DNA of 64,000 nt from Hymenopus coronatus (lineage: Eukaryota > Arthropoda > Insecta > Mantodea > Hymenopodidae): the NCBI GenBank assembly GCA_030762935.1, contig CM060884.1, positions 69,689,696 to 69,753,695 on the forward strand. Direction: 5' to 3'. Positions 31,421 through 43,477 of the stretch are shown here, in pieces (positions within the stretch are counted from its first letter, which is position 1; each line of letters opens with the position of its first letter). Both the position numbers and the translations under genes were made by a program. The notes below the pieces were generated by a model, which was not told where the DNA came from, did not search any database, and saw only the letters and a program-made list of their open reading frames with translations.

Positions 31421-31875
31421 TTCAAAGGATGCGACATGAAGCTTTTTGAAAAATCCCCCTCTCCCTTAAACTCCCCTTTTCATGGAGGAGTTTTCGAAAT
31501 TTTCTATTTTTTAAACTTGGCTAACCATTTTGATAAAAATACCTTATATTAAAGATATTTAAATAGAAATAAAATGCACCTATATCTTACATTTTCTGGG
31601 AATAGCCTCTAATGACCTCTTCATTCTCTTCATAGCTGACTTTTGCATAACGAGTAAACCGTGAGAGATAGACAAAAAACTTACTACACAAAAACACACG
31701 TCAAAGTACACAATTTATGTCCTATATATTTTTGTTGTGGAACTAACCTTTTCCGAGATATTCCTTGTTATTGGTTTCAATTTTAAACTAAATTTTCTCG
31801 AACTGGAGCTTGTAAAGGGAACAGAAACTCAGTTATCTCACATATAGACCAGCTTTTAAAAGATTTGACTATCAT
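31420..31875 (+). repeat. Family R, middle part
   Basis: From CAAAGGATGCGACATGAAGC to AAAAGATTTGACTATCATGA, cut off by a mariner relic. Confidence 0.8.
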
Positions 31876-31879
31876 GAGC

Positions 31880-32290
31880 ATTGACGTTTTTTTGAAGATC
31901 TTCGACTTAACGAAGTTTGCGGAGAGCCATTCAAAACAAGCGTAGAGGTATGCTGACTTCAGGAATTGTGTTGATCCATGACAACGCTCGTACACACACT
32001 GCTGGCACAACCCATCGGCTCCTTGAACAATTTCAATGGGACATTTTCGATCATCCGCCGTACAGTCCTGACCTGGCACCCAGCGACTTTCACCTTTTCC
32101 CTTGACTGAAGACGTCGCTAGGATGGCAGCACTTCCAAACCAACGAAGATGTTCAAAATAACGTCAATGCTCATTTGAAATCAGTGGCAACAACATTTTT
32201 TGAAGCGGGCATTGCAAAGCTTGTGCACAGGTACGATAAAATGTCTCAATATTTTCGGCGATTGTCTTGAAAAGTAACCATAAGTGTACA
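31880..32290 (+). pseudogene. Mariner transposase 3' relic, second lineage
   Basis: The frame from 31917 reads ...GMLTSGIVLIHDNARTHTAG (D2) then DHPPYSPDLAPSDFHLFP (D3), both classical mariner motifs. A TGA at about 32103 directly after HLFP interrupts the frame. It continues as LKTSLGWQHFQTNEDVQNNV and ends around YFRRLS. The sequence differs clearly from the 29.8-31.0 kb mariner, so it is another subfamily. The 5' half is absent, replaced by family R. Confidence 0.85.
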
Positions 32291-32570
32291 AAACTTTTAG
32301 TAATAAAATAATTGTTTTCTATGAACTTGTCTTTTATTTATAGCCATATCGGAGGTGAAAAAAAAAAAAAAAAAACCGGCCCTCGTATTATACTAGAGAC
32401 TTTCATTAAGATTCTAGAAAATTAAAGAAATTACACTCCCAGCATCGAGAAAAGTATATATTCAGTAGCCGTCGTCTCTTACTAAATAACAGTTAAAGTT
32501 TCAGCTATATCTATCACGTGGTTTCGTTGCTATAGGTGATAGAATCAACAACTTGTACTTCATTAGAAAT

Positions 32571-33420
32571 ATGGAAAAAACGAGTTTCGTGCGGTAATTA
32601 AAGACTTGTATTTAAAAGGCTTAACACCGAAGGAGATAAAAGCAGACATGAATAAAGTTCTTGACATATCTACTCCTGCGTTTGCAACAGTTTACAATTG
32701 GGTAACTGAATTTAATCGTGGCCGCGCATCCACAAATGATGAACATCATACCGGACGTTCAGTAGAAGCGACTTCCTCCGAAATTGACAAAATCCAGGAT
32801 ATGGTTTTTAGTGATCAACGAATCAAAGATCGCGAAATAGTAGAGGCGGCAGGCATATCTCAATGTTGCACCAAAATTAGGTCTGACAGAGGAATCGGCA
32901 GGATGGGTGCCGCATTTGTTCTCAATGGAGAAGCGTGTGATTGACTCGGAAGCTGGTTGGGCACCTTCGTGTCGCAGTCCTGACGAGTTTCTGTGTCGAT
33001 ACATAACTGTGGATGAAATATGGATGACTACTACACTCCAGACAAAAGTGAAGTCGAAACAGTGGGGGGTTTGAAGGCGAACCGGCTCCGAAGAGGGCAA
33101 AGGTGATAGCTTCGGGTTTTTGAGAAGCACGCAGAATCATCTTGTACATTGATTACTTGCAGAAAGAAAGAACGATAAACGGAGAGTATTATATATTGTT
33201 ATTGCACAGGTTGAATGGAGAAATCAAGAAAAACGCCCTCATCTGGCAAAGAAAAGGATTCTCTTTCATCAAGACAATCCAAGGTTGCAAACTTGCGCAG
33301 TTTCGATGGCGAAAATCGTAGAATTAAGGTTCGAATTAATGCATCACCGTATTCACCAGGTTTGACCCCCGGTGACTCTTTTTGTTTATTTATTTATTTT
33401 TTTATTTCCAAACGTAGTAG
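32571..33420 (+). pseudogene. Mariner transposase relic, third copy
   Basis: The start MEK is followed by a one-base deletion in the A-run at about 32575-32580. Then FRAVIKDLYLKGLTPKEIKA, VYNWVTEFNRGRASTNDEHH and the HTH IKDREIVEAAGISQ. A deletion removes the region between ISQ and the linker. Later pieces are YITVDEIWMTTTLQTKV (D1 region, with E for the usual E-T-W context), a frame with KRILFHQDNPRLQTCAVSMA (D2) and, by 33345, a broken HHRIHQV in place of HHPPYSPDLAPSD. The 3' end disintegrates into a TTTATTTATTT tract at about 33385-33405. Clearly dead. Independent of the two mariners upstream. Confidence 0.85.
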
Positions 33421-33429
33421 CCTGACCGA

Positions 33430-33860
33430 AGATTTGTGGATCTAGTGCTGGAATAATTGAGGGCGCCCTCTGGTCACCCCTGTGGGGCAAGACTGAGGAG
33501 GGGCGGTGTTTGCATGTGACGTACTCTCCCCTCTTGTAGTCAATTTGGCAGGAGCATAGCGCATCTTTTTGCCACAGGGTATCTGCTCGCACCTTAAATG
33601 TCATTCCCCCTCTTGCGGGGCGGAAGGCACCCTAGCTCGGTGTCAAAGGATTCCGTCCAGGCTGGCAGCTGTCCACTAAAATTAGAACCGGCCAGATTTT
33701 GGCATCATTCCGTCCGCGACTGTGGTGCGCGCCGTTTCCTCCTGACCATGTATTTTTGTTGTGTATGTGCTAGCGAAGTGTGACGTCTGTTGCGTAGTGA
33801 ATATGGGCAAAAATCTTAGCTTAGATTCTACATCGAAATACATGTTTTGAGACAATAAAT
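33430..33860. other. GC-rich unassigned stretch
   Basis: Much richer in G+C than the window average, with no long ORF and no known repeat. It might be a regulatory region or an old SINE/LINE piece. It ends at a family R copy. Confidence 0.3.
33461..33478 (-). promoter_or_regulatory. CTCF-motif-like sequence
   Basis: The reverse strand reads TGACCAGAGGGCGCCC, close to the conserved CTCF core CCASYAGRGGGCGC. A single match with no other support. Confidence 0.2.
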
Positions 33861-33861
33861 A

Positions 33862-34660
33862 AAAAATCTGATGTGATCCATTCACATGAATTTCTCTACA
33901 TCTCTGCAACAAATGCTTCTGCTTCTATTTAGCACAAATAGTCTTATTACTTGCTTCCTTGTAAGTAGAAGCGAAATAAGGGAGTACCTAGGTTAAAGTG
34001 ATAGTCAAAAGCTGGTTGGTTGTTATGTGACTGGAGTTACTTTGTATGGACAGGAATGCACAAATTCCCTTATGAGAAAAGAATGTTTTTTAAAGCTGAA
34101 GCTAAAAAAAAAAAAATGAATATCTAAGAAATGATCAACTCCACGAAAAAAAATTATGCAACATAAATGGTGTGGTTTAATGTGCTCTACATATTTTGTA
34201 TCGTAAGTTTTTGTCTATCTCTTACGGTTTAGCAGTTATACAAAATTCCATAAAATTCATCCATAATAAAATAGTCTTCAGAGGCCTTTCCCAGAAAAAT
34301 CAAAAATCAAGATATACATTTTATTTGTCGGGTAAATATCTTTAATATACGATATTTTAATCAAAATTGTTAGTCATTTTTTAGAAAAACAAAATTTTCG
34401 AAAAAAGTTTCATTTAAAGGGTAGTTGGGGTGGGGAAATTTTCTTGAAAATCGAGTCACATCCTTGCGACAAACTTAAATACCAAGTTTGGTATTTGACT
34501 GTCTTTTTGGTTTAGACGGACCTTTTTCCAGAAATAATTTTATTTTATTCAGGGGGACCCAAAACACGTATTTCCGGTGAAATCTCGGTATCGAAGTTTT
34601 GGGCGCAATACAATACCTTCTCTATACGATATGTACATAATATGTGAAGAGAAAGTAAAA
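33862..34660 (-). repeat. Family R, nearly full unit
   Basis: Runs from tail AATCTGATGTGATCCATTCA to the 5' dyad (ATATGTACATAATATGTG) and GAGAAAGTAAAAA. The GT-rich segment next to the dyad is shortened. Confidence 0.9.
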
Positions 34661-35592
34661 AAAAAAATTGTACAAAAAGGTCCGTTTGTATGTGTCTGTG
34701 AACAGCATAACACAAAACACGGAAAATTTAAATATCAGTTTAGTATTTAAGTTCAGTTTCTTCCACATTGTAACACGAAGATTTTCAAGAAAATCCACCC
34801 ACACCAGACTACCCTTTACATATGAGTTTTCGAAATTTGTGTTTTTTTTTTTTTTTTTTTTTTTCTTTCTTGATTGCGTACTTAGAGAAGGTATTTTACT
34901 CGACCCAAAAATTTGTTACCGACATTTCACCGGAAGCATATGTTTTGGGACACCCTGAATCAAGAAGCATACATTTTTAGAAAATTGAGAGTGTGAGCAG
35001 CATATCTCAAAAACGAAGAGTTCGTTAAATTTCAAGTTTTATATTTCCAAATACCCTTTACATGGAAAAATTGCGGATATTTTGATTTTCTCAAAAATGG
35101 CTAACAATTTTGATTTAAATATCGTGTATTAAAGATATTTATTTGCCTGGCAAATAAAATGAGTTGCCTCTGAAGACTACTTTATTCCGGATGAATTTTA
35201 CGAAATTTTGCAAATCGTAAGAGATATACAAAAACTTAAGAGAAAATATAGAGTTTTTTAAAACAAATTTGTTATATATATTTTGCATGGAATGAATCGT
35301 TTTTGAGATTTCCTTGTTATAGGTTTCAGACTAAAAAATGTTGTCATACAGGAATTTGTCAATTGCTGTCCATACATACAAAGAAACTTCAGTCACATAG
35401 CAACCAACTTTTGACTAATACTTTAGCCTCTACTGCTCCCTTATTTCCCTTCTAGGAAGCATGTAATAGGACTTTTTCTGCTAACTTTTTTCTCGATTAG
35501 CATGAAGTAAAAAGAAGCATACGCTTTTTAACAATTATTTGTTGCAGAGATTCGAGAAAGTCGTGTGAATGGAACACATATTAGATTTTTTC
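34661..35592 (+). repeat. Family R, two + fragments joined at a T-run
   Basis: 34665-34835 covers the AAAGGTCCGTTTGTATGTGT to ACCCTTTACATATGAG part. After a T-run (about 34842-34863), 34872-35592 starts in the 5' dyad region (GTACTTAGAGAAGGTATT) and ends AATGGAACACATATTAGA. Confidence 0.8.
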
Positions 35593-35604
35593 TTTCTTTA
35601 TACG

Positions 35605-37035
35605 TATTTAAAGAAGGAGCTTATTCTTCTATTTTCTTCATGCTAGCTGAGAAAAAATTAGTAGTATTGGTCGTATTACTTGCTTGCTTGTAAGCGGAAG
35701 GGAAATAATCGAATACAATAAGCTAAAACGAGAATCAGATCTTTTAAAAGCTGGTTACTTTGTGATTGAAATTCCTTTTTTTGTATGGTCAGGCGTTGAC
35801 AAATTCCCGTATGAGAAAAATATACGTATTTTAAAGCTGAAAACAATAACAAGGCATATCTATTTAAACAAACGTAAACCTCAGGAAAAGTGTATATAGC
35901 ATAAATTGTGTGTTAAAACGAGCTCTACTTTTTTTGTTTAGTAAGTTTTTGTCTATCCTACGGTTTACCAGTTACGCAAAATCCAACCAGAAATTTTTAC
36001 ATATACATTTTATTTGTGATATAAATATCTTGAATATACGATATTTTAATTAAAATCGTTAGAGCCACTTTTGAGAAAATCAAAATTTTCCATGTAAAGG
36101 GTAGTTGGGGGTAGGGGGATTTTCTTGGAAATTTTCGTGTCGCATCCTTGGAAGACACTGAACTTAAATACCAAGTTTGGCATTTAAAGGACTTTTCGTT
36201 TTTGAGCTTTGCTACCCACAGACACGCGCACGCGCACACACATGGACCTTTTTTTTTTTTAAAAAAAAATCTGATGTTTCATTCACATGACTTTCTCTAC
36301 AATAAATTATTGTTAAAAAGCTTGTGTTTCTATTTTATCATGCTAATTGAAAAAATAAAACATAGCAGAAATAGTCTTATTACTTGTTTCTATGCAAGTA
36401 GGAGAGAAATAAGGAAGTAGCATAAGCTAAAGTATTAGTCAAAAGGTGGTTACAATGTGACTGAACTTGCTTTGTTTCTATGGACAGGAGTTGACAAATT
36501 CCCGCATGAGAAAAGTATGTTTTTAAAGCTGAAATCAATAGCAAGGTATATCTGACAAAGCTGCACTTCACGAAAAAATGTATATAACATAAATTGTGCT
36601 TTAATGAGCTCTACAGTTTCTGTTACGTAAGTTTTTGTCTATCTCTCACGGTTTGCCAGTTATGCAAAAATTCCGTAAAATTCATCCAGAATCAAGATGT
36701 CTTCAGAGACTATTCCCAGAAAATTATATAAAAGTTTATTTATATATATATGTATGTATATATATCTTTAATATACAGTATTTTAATCAAACCCGTTAGA
36801 TCCATTTTTAAGAAAATCAAAATGTTCTATTTTCTTGATAATCTTCGTATCGCACCCTTGAAAGATACTGAACATAAATACCAAGTTTTTGACTTAACGT
36901 TTTGAGACATGCTGCACACACACCCGCGCGACCTTTTTCTAAAATTGCTTTTTGTGATTCAGGGGGTCCGGGAACATATATTTCCGGTGAAATCTCTGTA
37001 TGGAATTTTTGGGTGATATTTAACATGATGTGCAA
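35605..37035 (-). repeat. Family R, two reverse units
   Basis: 35612-36258 lacks its 3' tail and 5' dyad. 36265-37035 starts with the tail (AATCTGATGTTTCATTCACA), contains an AT microsatellite near 36745-36770, and stops before the dyad. The units are joined through a T/A-run. Confidence 0.85.
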
Positions 37036-37830
37036 TGCGACGCAAATTTTTCAATAAAATCTATCGACTCCAAACTACCCTTTGCTTGGACTAGACTTCG
37101 AAAAGTTTCATTTTTTCAAATGATTCGTAACAATTTTGATGAAAATGTGTATTAAATTAGTATTAATTAAGACTCTTCCACTGTTAAACTTTAAGAGGAG
37201 GATCAAAACAATCTTGAAGGCAAATCCTCTTTATAGCATTTCAGAAATTTATGACCTGAAATGGGATTAATTTTATCCATTATTAAATGTATTGTTGTAA
37301 CATTATTGTATGTAGAATGTTTCATTAATTTGTATTCTCATGACGCAGCCTATGTATGTCTCATACTTAATGACTGAAAATAAACTATCTATATGTACGT
37401 GAGAAATAACATGCATATCTTAACTTTTCTGGAAATAAAAGTTCCCATTCGGAGAGAACTTTGTATAATTTTAACTGGTAAGCTGAAATGAAAACTACTC
37501 CACAGTAGATGTATATCTGTTTAAAACAATTTATTTTACATTTTTGTGTTTTAAGCCATTTCTGAGATATACTTGAATTGTTCAAGACTTGGACCTTGAG
37601 CTTTCGAAATCCTTGCATGTTCAATTGTTTCTTGCGTGGGAGTGTATGGAAATTAAGGCCGTAACTTCCAGTTAAAACAGTTGCCTATCGCAGTTCTCTT
37701 TGTATCTATAACGAAATGTTTACTGTAGTTATTTGTAGGTTTATCTCGATTACAACGAAGTAGAAATAAACATAATTTGTATACCCACTAATAAATGATA
37801 AATGACAGAGGAAATCATGTTAATGTCTAT
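37036..37830 (+). repeat. Family R, diverged unit split by a LINE tail
   Basis: 37036-37160 covers ATGCGACGCAAATTTTTCAA to TTTTGATGAAAATGTGTATT. The unit resumes at about 37395 (GAGAAATAACATGCATATCT) and runs on to about 37790. It is interrupted by LINE 3' sequence. Confidence 0.7.
37165..37392 (+). mobile_element. LINE 3' end inserted in family R
   Basis: The frame reads LPLLNFKRRIKTILKANPLY SISEIYDLKWD with a stop (37180-37270). It resembles the very C-terminus of a non-LTR ORF2, followed by an A/T-rich 3' UTR and AATAAACTATCTAT. The two sides of the insertion are continuous family R. The identification is by end layout only. Confidence 0.5.
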
Positions 37831-39828
37831 TCGTCCGTGAAGGAAGAAGCGCATACCAAAATAATATGTAGTTATATGTGGACGGATTCTGGGATCATCT
37901 TTACTTTCTTTAGCACGTATGTACATAGTAGCTATCGTACTCCACCCAAACACTATAACGAGATTTCACCGGAAATATATATTTTCAGGTCCCCTGAGTC
38001 TGAAAAAAAATCATTTTAGAAAAAGGTTCGTGTATGTCTGCGGAAAGCATAGCTAAAAAAAAAACGGTTAAATTGGAAACTTGGTAATCCAACTTAGTAT
38101 CTTCCAAGGATGCGACACGAAGATTTTCCACAAAATCCCCCCACCACAAACTAACCTTCATGTCGACTTTTTTTATTTTATTTGTCTCAAAATGGCTTTA
38201 ACGACTGATTAAAATACCGCACATTAAAGATATTTACGTCGCAAATGAAATTATATTTTTAATTTTCTTAGAACAGCCTCTGAAGACCTCTTTATTTTAG
38301 ATGAATTTTGCATAACCGTATGAGATACACAAAAACTTACTGCACAAAAATGTAGACATCGTCAAAACACAGTTTATGCGATATACGCTTTTCTTGCAGA
38401 ATTGACCGTTTTTGAGATAATCTTTGTTACTGGTTTCAATTTTAAACTACTTAACTTTTCTCAAACGGATCGTGCAAAGAGAATCGAACCTCAATTGTTT
38501 CACATAGTGACCAGCTTTTAAAAGATTTGACTATCGCTTTAGCCTAGTGTATTCCCTTCTACTTACAGTGAAGCAAGTAATAAGACGAGTTCTGCTAATG
38601 TTTATCTTGATTAACATTTTTGTAAGAATAGTTTTTATATGGAACAGCTAGAGAAAGTTCTGTGAATGGAACATATCAGATTTTTGCTTTCTCTACACGC
38701 AAATACTATGTTCATAGTGTATACAGAAGGTGTTGTATTGTACCCGAAAATTCGATACCGATATTTCACCAGAAATTCATGTTATGAGACCCCTGATTCA
38801 AACAAACATTTTTAGCAAAACGTTCGTGTGTGTCTGAAGACAGCATAGCTCAAAAACGAAAGGTCGGGTGAATACCAAATTTGGTATTTAAGTTGAGTTT
38901 CTTCCAAGGATGCAACACAAAGATGTTTCAAGAAATCCCCACCCCCCACCCAACTACTCTTTACTTTGAACATTTTTCTATCATTTTTATTTTCTCAAAA
39001 ATAGTTCTAACGATTATGAATAAAATACCTTATATTTAAGATATTTTTATGACAATCGAAATGTATATCTTGAATTTTCTGGGACTAGCACCTGAAAACT
39101 CTTCATTCTGGATGTCTTTATATAACTGAGAAAAACTTACTACACAGAAATGTAGATCTCGTTAAAACACACAATTTATCTCATACTGTTTGTTTTTGTA
39201 GAGTTAACCGTTATCGAGATATTCCGGATTATTGGTTTCAATTTTAAGCCACTTAAAGTTTTCTTTCTATCTTTAGTTTACTCCCGGCAAGCAAAGAGAA
39301 AGGAATTTCCCTGTGCATTCCCGTATTTCCCTTCTACTTACAAGGAAGTTAGTAATAAGCCTAATTGTGCGTATGTTTATATTGATTAGCATAATGTAGA
39401 TAAAAGAATAATCTTTTGAATAAAAGTTTTCTTTACCGAACAGCTTGAGGACATGATGTGAATGAAACACATCCGATTTTTTCCCTTCTATTTATTAGAA
39501 ACCAAGTAATGACGATTTCTGCTGATGTTTATCTCATTTATTATGAAGTAGATAGAAGAATAAGCTTTTTAACAATAATTTGTTACAGAAATGTAGAGAA
39601 AGTCATGTGAATTGAAAACATCAGATTTTGTAAGATTAGTTTGATTTGCAACAGCTAAAGAAAGTTATGTGAATGGAACACATTAGATTTTTACTTTCTT
39701 TACATGTAATATGTACATAGTATATAGAGAAGGTATTGTAATGCACCCAAAAATTCGATACCGAGATTTCCCCGGAAATACATGTTTTATGTTCCCCTGA
39801 ATCCAAAGAAAAACATTTTTGGAAAGAG

Positions 39829-39832
<4 letters not shown>

Positions 39833-39870
<38 letters not shown>
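39833..39870. repeat. (GT)n microsatellite inside family R
   Basis: About 19 GT repeats at the same internal R position as the (CA)n at 5299. Confidence 0.95.
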
Positions 39871-39872
<2 letters not shown>

Positions 39873-40224
39873 ACAGCATAGCTCCAAAACGAAAAGGCAC
39901 TTAAATACCAAACTTGGTATTTTCCAAGGATGCGACACGAAGATTTTCAAGAAAACCCCCAACTATCTTTTACGTGGAACTTCTTTCGAAAATTTTGATT
40001 TTCTCAAAAATGGCTCCACGATTTTGATTAACATATCGTACATTAGACATATTTACCAGACAAATAAAATGTATATCTTGAATTTTCTGGGAATAGCCTC
40101 TGAAGACTACTTTATTCTGGGTGAATTTTACGGCATTTAGCATAACAGCTAACACCCAAAGAGATGGACAAAAACTAACCACACCAAAAATGTAGAGCAC
40201 GTTAAAACACACAATTTATATTAA

Positions 40225-40470
40225 GCCCGCCTGGGTAGTGTGGTGGTAGCGTGTCTGCCTCACATTCAAAAGGTCGTGAGTTCGAATCTCGTTTAGGGTG
40301 AGTTACCCGAATAAGGTTTTTTGGGGGGGGTTTCCCTTATTCTGAGAAGACGAATGTCGAGCAACTTTAAGCTCCATGGACCCCAAGATCATTTGAGCAT
40401 CATTTCGCCAATTTCATTATCTTCCGATATGACCAACCAGGTTAAAAGACGTTAAACAAAAACAAAAAAA
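40225..40470 (+). mobile_element. tRNA-derived SINE (type S2), nested in family R
   Basis: A full S2 from GCCCGCCTGGGTAGTGTGG through the B box GAGTTCGAATCTCG to AAACAAAAACAAAAAAA. The flanks AATTTATA and AATTATA within R suggest a short or eroded target duplication. Confidence 0.9.
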
Positions 40471-40803
40471 ATTATATGGTACATTTTTTTCGAGGAGTTG
40501 ATCATTTTTGAGATATTCCTTGTTTTTTGGTTTCAGCTTTAAAAAAAAAACTTTTTCTCATACGGGAATTTGTCAACTCCTGTCCGTATAAACAAAGGAA
40601 CTTCAGCCACATAGCAACCAGCTTTTGACTATCACTTTAACCTATGGTACTCCCTTGTTTCGCTTTTACTTACAAGGAAGCAAGTAATAAGACTATTTCT
40701 GCTAATTTTTCTCGATTACCATGAAGTAAATAGAAGCAAAAGCTTTTTAACAATAATTAGTTGCAGACATGTAGAGAAAGTCATGTGAATGGAACACATC
40801 AGA

Positions 40804-41165
40804 AAGTTACTCACTTGACCCGCCTGTAGTTTGTTGACGGAATGCTTGAAAAAGCGTGCGGCTAGAGCGAACTGATACTGTGAAACAAGAAAGAAAGAAA
40901 GACCTTAGCGGATTATGCAAGGTCATGAACAGGCTGTTAGAAATAGTCATGTAACAATGCGTGATTTTGCTTTAGTTGGCGCTAGAAAGCTGGAGCAGAA
41001 GACATTACCTTTAGCCTATAGCCAGTCGACCTTAAAAGATATGTTGCCAACGGAGATTGTTACATCACAGATTTCAATTTCGTAAGCGGATATTTAGTTG
41101 TGTTACATACCTTTCTATATTTATTCCGTATACAAACTATTCGTACAAAAGATTACTCTTTTATC
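40804..41165. other. Unassigned stretch between repeats
   Basis: No gene or repeat recognised, apart from a short GAAAGAAAGAAAGA run near 40892. Confidence 0.3.
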
Positions 41166-41168
41166 ATC

Positions 41169-41245
41169 AGTGATGCCCAAATGGCGGCCCGTGGGCCGGA
41201 TTAGGCCCGCGAGTATGTTTCATCCGGCCCGCGAATAAATATATG
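41169..41245 (+). mobile_element. hAT-type transposon terminus fragment
   Basis: CAGTGATGCCCAAATGGCGG followed by repeated GGCCCG(C/T)G blocks is the typical left end of a class of hAT elements (CAGTGGTGCCCAA... then GGCCCGCGG). Only about 77 bp remain before a family R copy starts. Confidence 0.55.
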
Positions 41246-41252
41246 ATTTGTT

Positions 41253-42415
41253 CCTTTTTACTACTATGTAGATAGTGTATAGAGAAGGTATTGTAATGCA
41301 CTCAAAAATTCCATACCGAGATTTCACCGGAAATACTTGTTTTATGTCCCCTTGAATACAAAAAAAAGCATTTTTAGAAAAATGTCCATGTGTGTGGGTG
41401 TGGGCAGCATGCCTCAAAAACGAAAAGTCCGTTAAAAACCAAACTTTGTATTTAGGTTTGATATCTTCCAAGGATACGACAAAAAGATTTTCAAGAAAAT
41501 CCCCCCACCCCCAACTACCCTTTACATGGAACCTTTTTTCTAAATTTTTGATTTTTTCAAAAATGGCTCTAACTACTTTGAATAAAATATCGTATATAAA
41601 AGATATTTACATGACAAATAAAATGTATATCTTCAATTTTCTGAGAATAGCCTCTGAAGACTACTTTATTCTGGATGAATTTTATGGAATTTAGCATAAC
41701 TGCTAAACCGTAAGAGATGGACAAAAACTTACCATACAAAAATGTAGAGCACGTTAAAGCAGAGAATTTGTGTTATATACATTTTTTCGTGGAGTTTATC
41801 GTTTTTTAGGTATTCATTGTTATTGGTTTCAGCTTTGAAAAAAATATTTTTGTAAAAAGGTGTGTGTCAGTGGACAGCTTAGCTCTAAACAAAAACACCG
41901 TTAAATACCAACCTTGGTATTTAGGTTTGCTATCTTCCAAGGATGCGACACGAAGATTTTCAAGAAAATTCCCCCACACCAAGCTACCCTTTACATGGAG
42001 AACGTTTTGAAAATTTTAATTTTCTCAAAAATGGCTCTAACGATGAAAAACCTACTTAACAAAAAATATAGATCACGTTAAACACTCAATTTATGTCATG
42101 CACATTTTTATCGTCGAATTGGCCATTGCTGAGGTATTCCTTATAATTTGTTTCAGATTTAAAATACTTAAACTTTTTTCACACGGAAACTTGTAAACTT
42201 CTGGCTCTGCATAGAAACTGATGTCAACCGGCTTTTAAAATATTTGACTATCGCTTTAGCCTAGTGTATTGGGTTATTTCCCTTCTACTTACAAGAAAGC
42301 AAGTAATTAAGACAATCTCTGCCTCGATTATCATGTTGTAGATAGAAACATATGCTTTTTAACAATAACTATTATAGCGATGTAGAGACTCCGGTAAATG
42401 TAACGCATCAGAATT
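41253..42415 (+). repeat. Family R, two joined units
   Basis: 41256-41845 runs from the 5' dyad to GTTTCAGCTTTGAAAAAAAT. At 41846 it jumps back to the GTGTGTCAGTGGACAGC region and continues to the tail GTAACGCATCAGAATTTT at about 42413. Each has internal loss. Confidence 0.9.
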
Positions 42416-42470
42416 TTAACATTTATGAATGCTCTGAAGGTCAAATATTTATTTATATTTTTACTGTAAT

Positions 42471-42596
42471 GAAAATATAGTCATTTTCTAAAATTCTCCT
42501 GCATCTGAAGTTTGGGGAAAATGGAATACGTCTATTTATTTGCCGTAACAGCAAACACAGAAATGCAGGAGAAGTTTAGGAAATGACTATATTTTC
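42471..42596. mobile_element. 126-bp mini-MITE with 34-bp arms
   Basis: The left arm begins GAAAATATAGTCATTTTCTA and ends TCTCCTGCAT. The right arm (42563-42596) is its reverse complement with two mismatches. About 58 bp lie between. No coding capacity. Confidence 0.75.
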
Positions 42597-42613
42597 TATA
42601 GACAATGAAACCA

Positions 42614-42650
42614 AAAAAAAAAAAAAAAACAAAAAAAAAAAACAGAAACA
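42614..42650. repeat. A-rich simple repeat
   Basis: Nearly pure A with interspersed C, ending at a reverse family R copy. Confidence 0.9.
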
Positions 42651-43477
42651 AAATCTGACGTGTTACACTTGCATGACTTTCTCTAGCTGCTCTGCAAACA
42701 AACTTCTTACAAAGATTATTCTCCTTTCTTACAATGCTAATCGAGATAACATTGGCAGAATGCTCTTATTACTTGGTTCCTTTTAAGTAGAAGAGAACTA
42801 AGGAAATGCACTAGGCTAAAGTGATAGTCAAATGTTTTAAAAGCTATCGTTACGTGTTTGTCATTTCAAATCGCTTCTTTGCTTGGCCTGGAGTACAACA
42901 AAACAAAACCGGACACTTCTTGTCTGAGAAAGTATAATTACATACTTGACAATTGAAACCAATAACAAGGAATATCTCGGAAACGGTTACTTCCACAACG
43001 AAAACATAAAGGACATAAATTGTGTGTTCAGACGGGACCTATATTTTTTGTGTAAGTTTTGTGTCTCTTACGATTTAGCAGTAAAGCAATATTCGGCAAA
43101 ATACATCCAGAATAAAAAGGTCTTCAGAGGCCATTCCTAGAAAATTCAAGATATACATTTTATTTGGGATGTAAATATCTTTAATATATGGGATTTTAAT
43201 CAAAATCATTAGAGCCATTTTTGAGAAAATCAAAATACCAAGTTTGGTGTTTAACGGTCTTTTCGTTTTTGAGTTATGCTGCCCACATTCACAGACACAA
43301 ACACGGCCATTTTTCTAATTTATTTATTTATTTATTTATTTATTTTTTTTTTTTTTTTTTGTTCGGTTGATCTCAAAACATATATTTCCAGTGAAATCTC
43401 GGTATCGAATTTTTGGGTGCATTACAATAGGTACCTTCTTTATACACTATGAACATAGTATGTGTTGAGAAACTAAA
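42650..43477 (-). repeat. Family R, nearly full unit
   Basis: From tail AAATCTGACGTGTTACACTT to 5' dyad ACACTATGAACATAGTATGT. A TTTATTTATTTATTTATT tract sits at 43318-43345 inside it. Confidence 0.9.

Larger units (their letters stand above)
37900..40803 (+). repeat. Family R chain, five joined units
   Basis: Units: 37902-38685; 38686-39478; 39482-39628 (3' end only); 39629-39690 (shorter 3' end only); 39691-40803 (interrupted by a SINE at 40225-40470). Unit junctions read CAGATTTTTGCTTTCTC and TTAGATTTTTACTTTC. The second-last pieces repeat just the tail. The chain mixes the two tail subtypes. It is the longest tandem run of R in the window. Confidence 0.9.
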
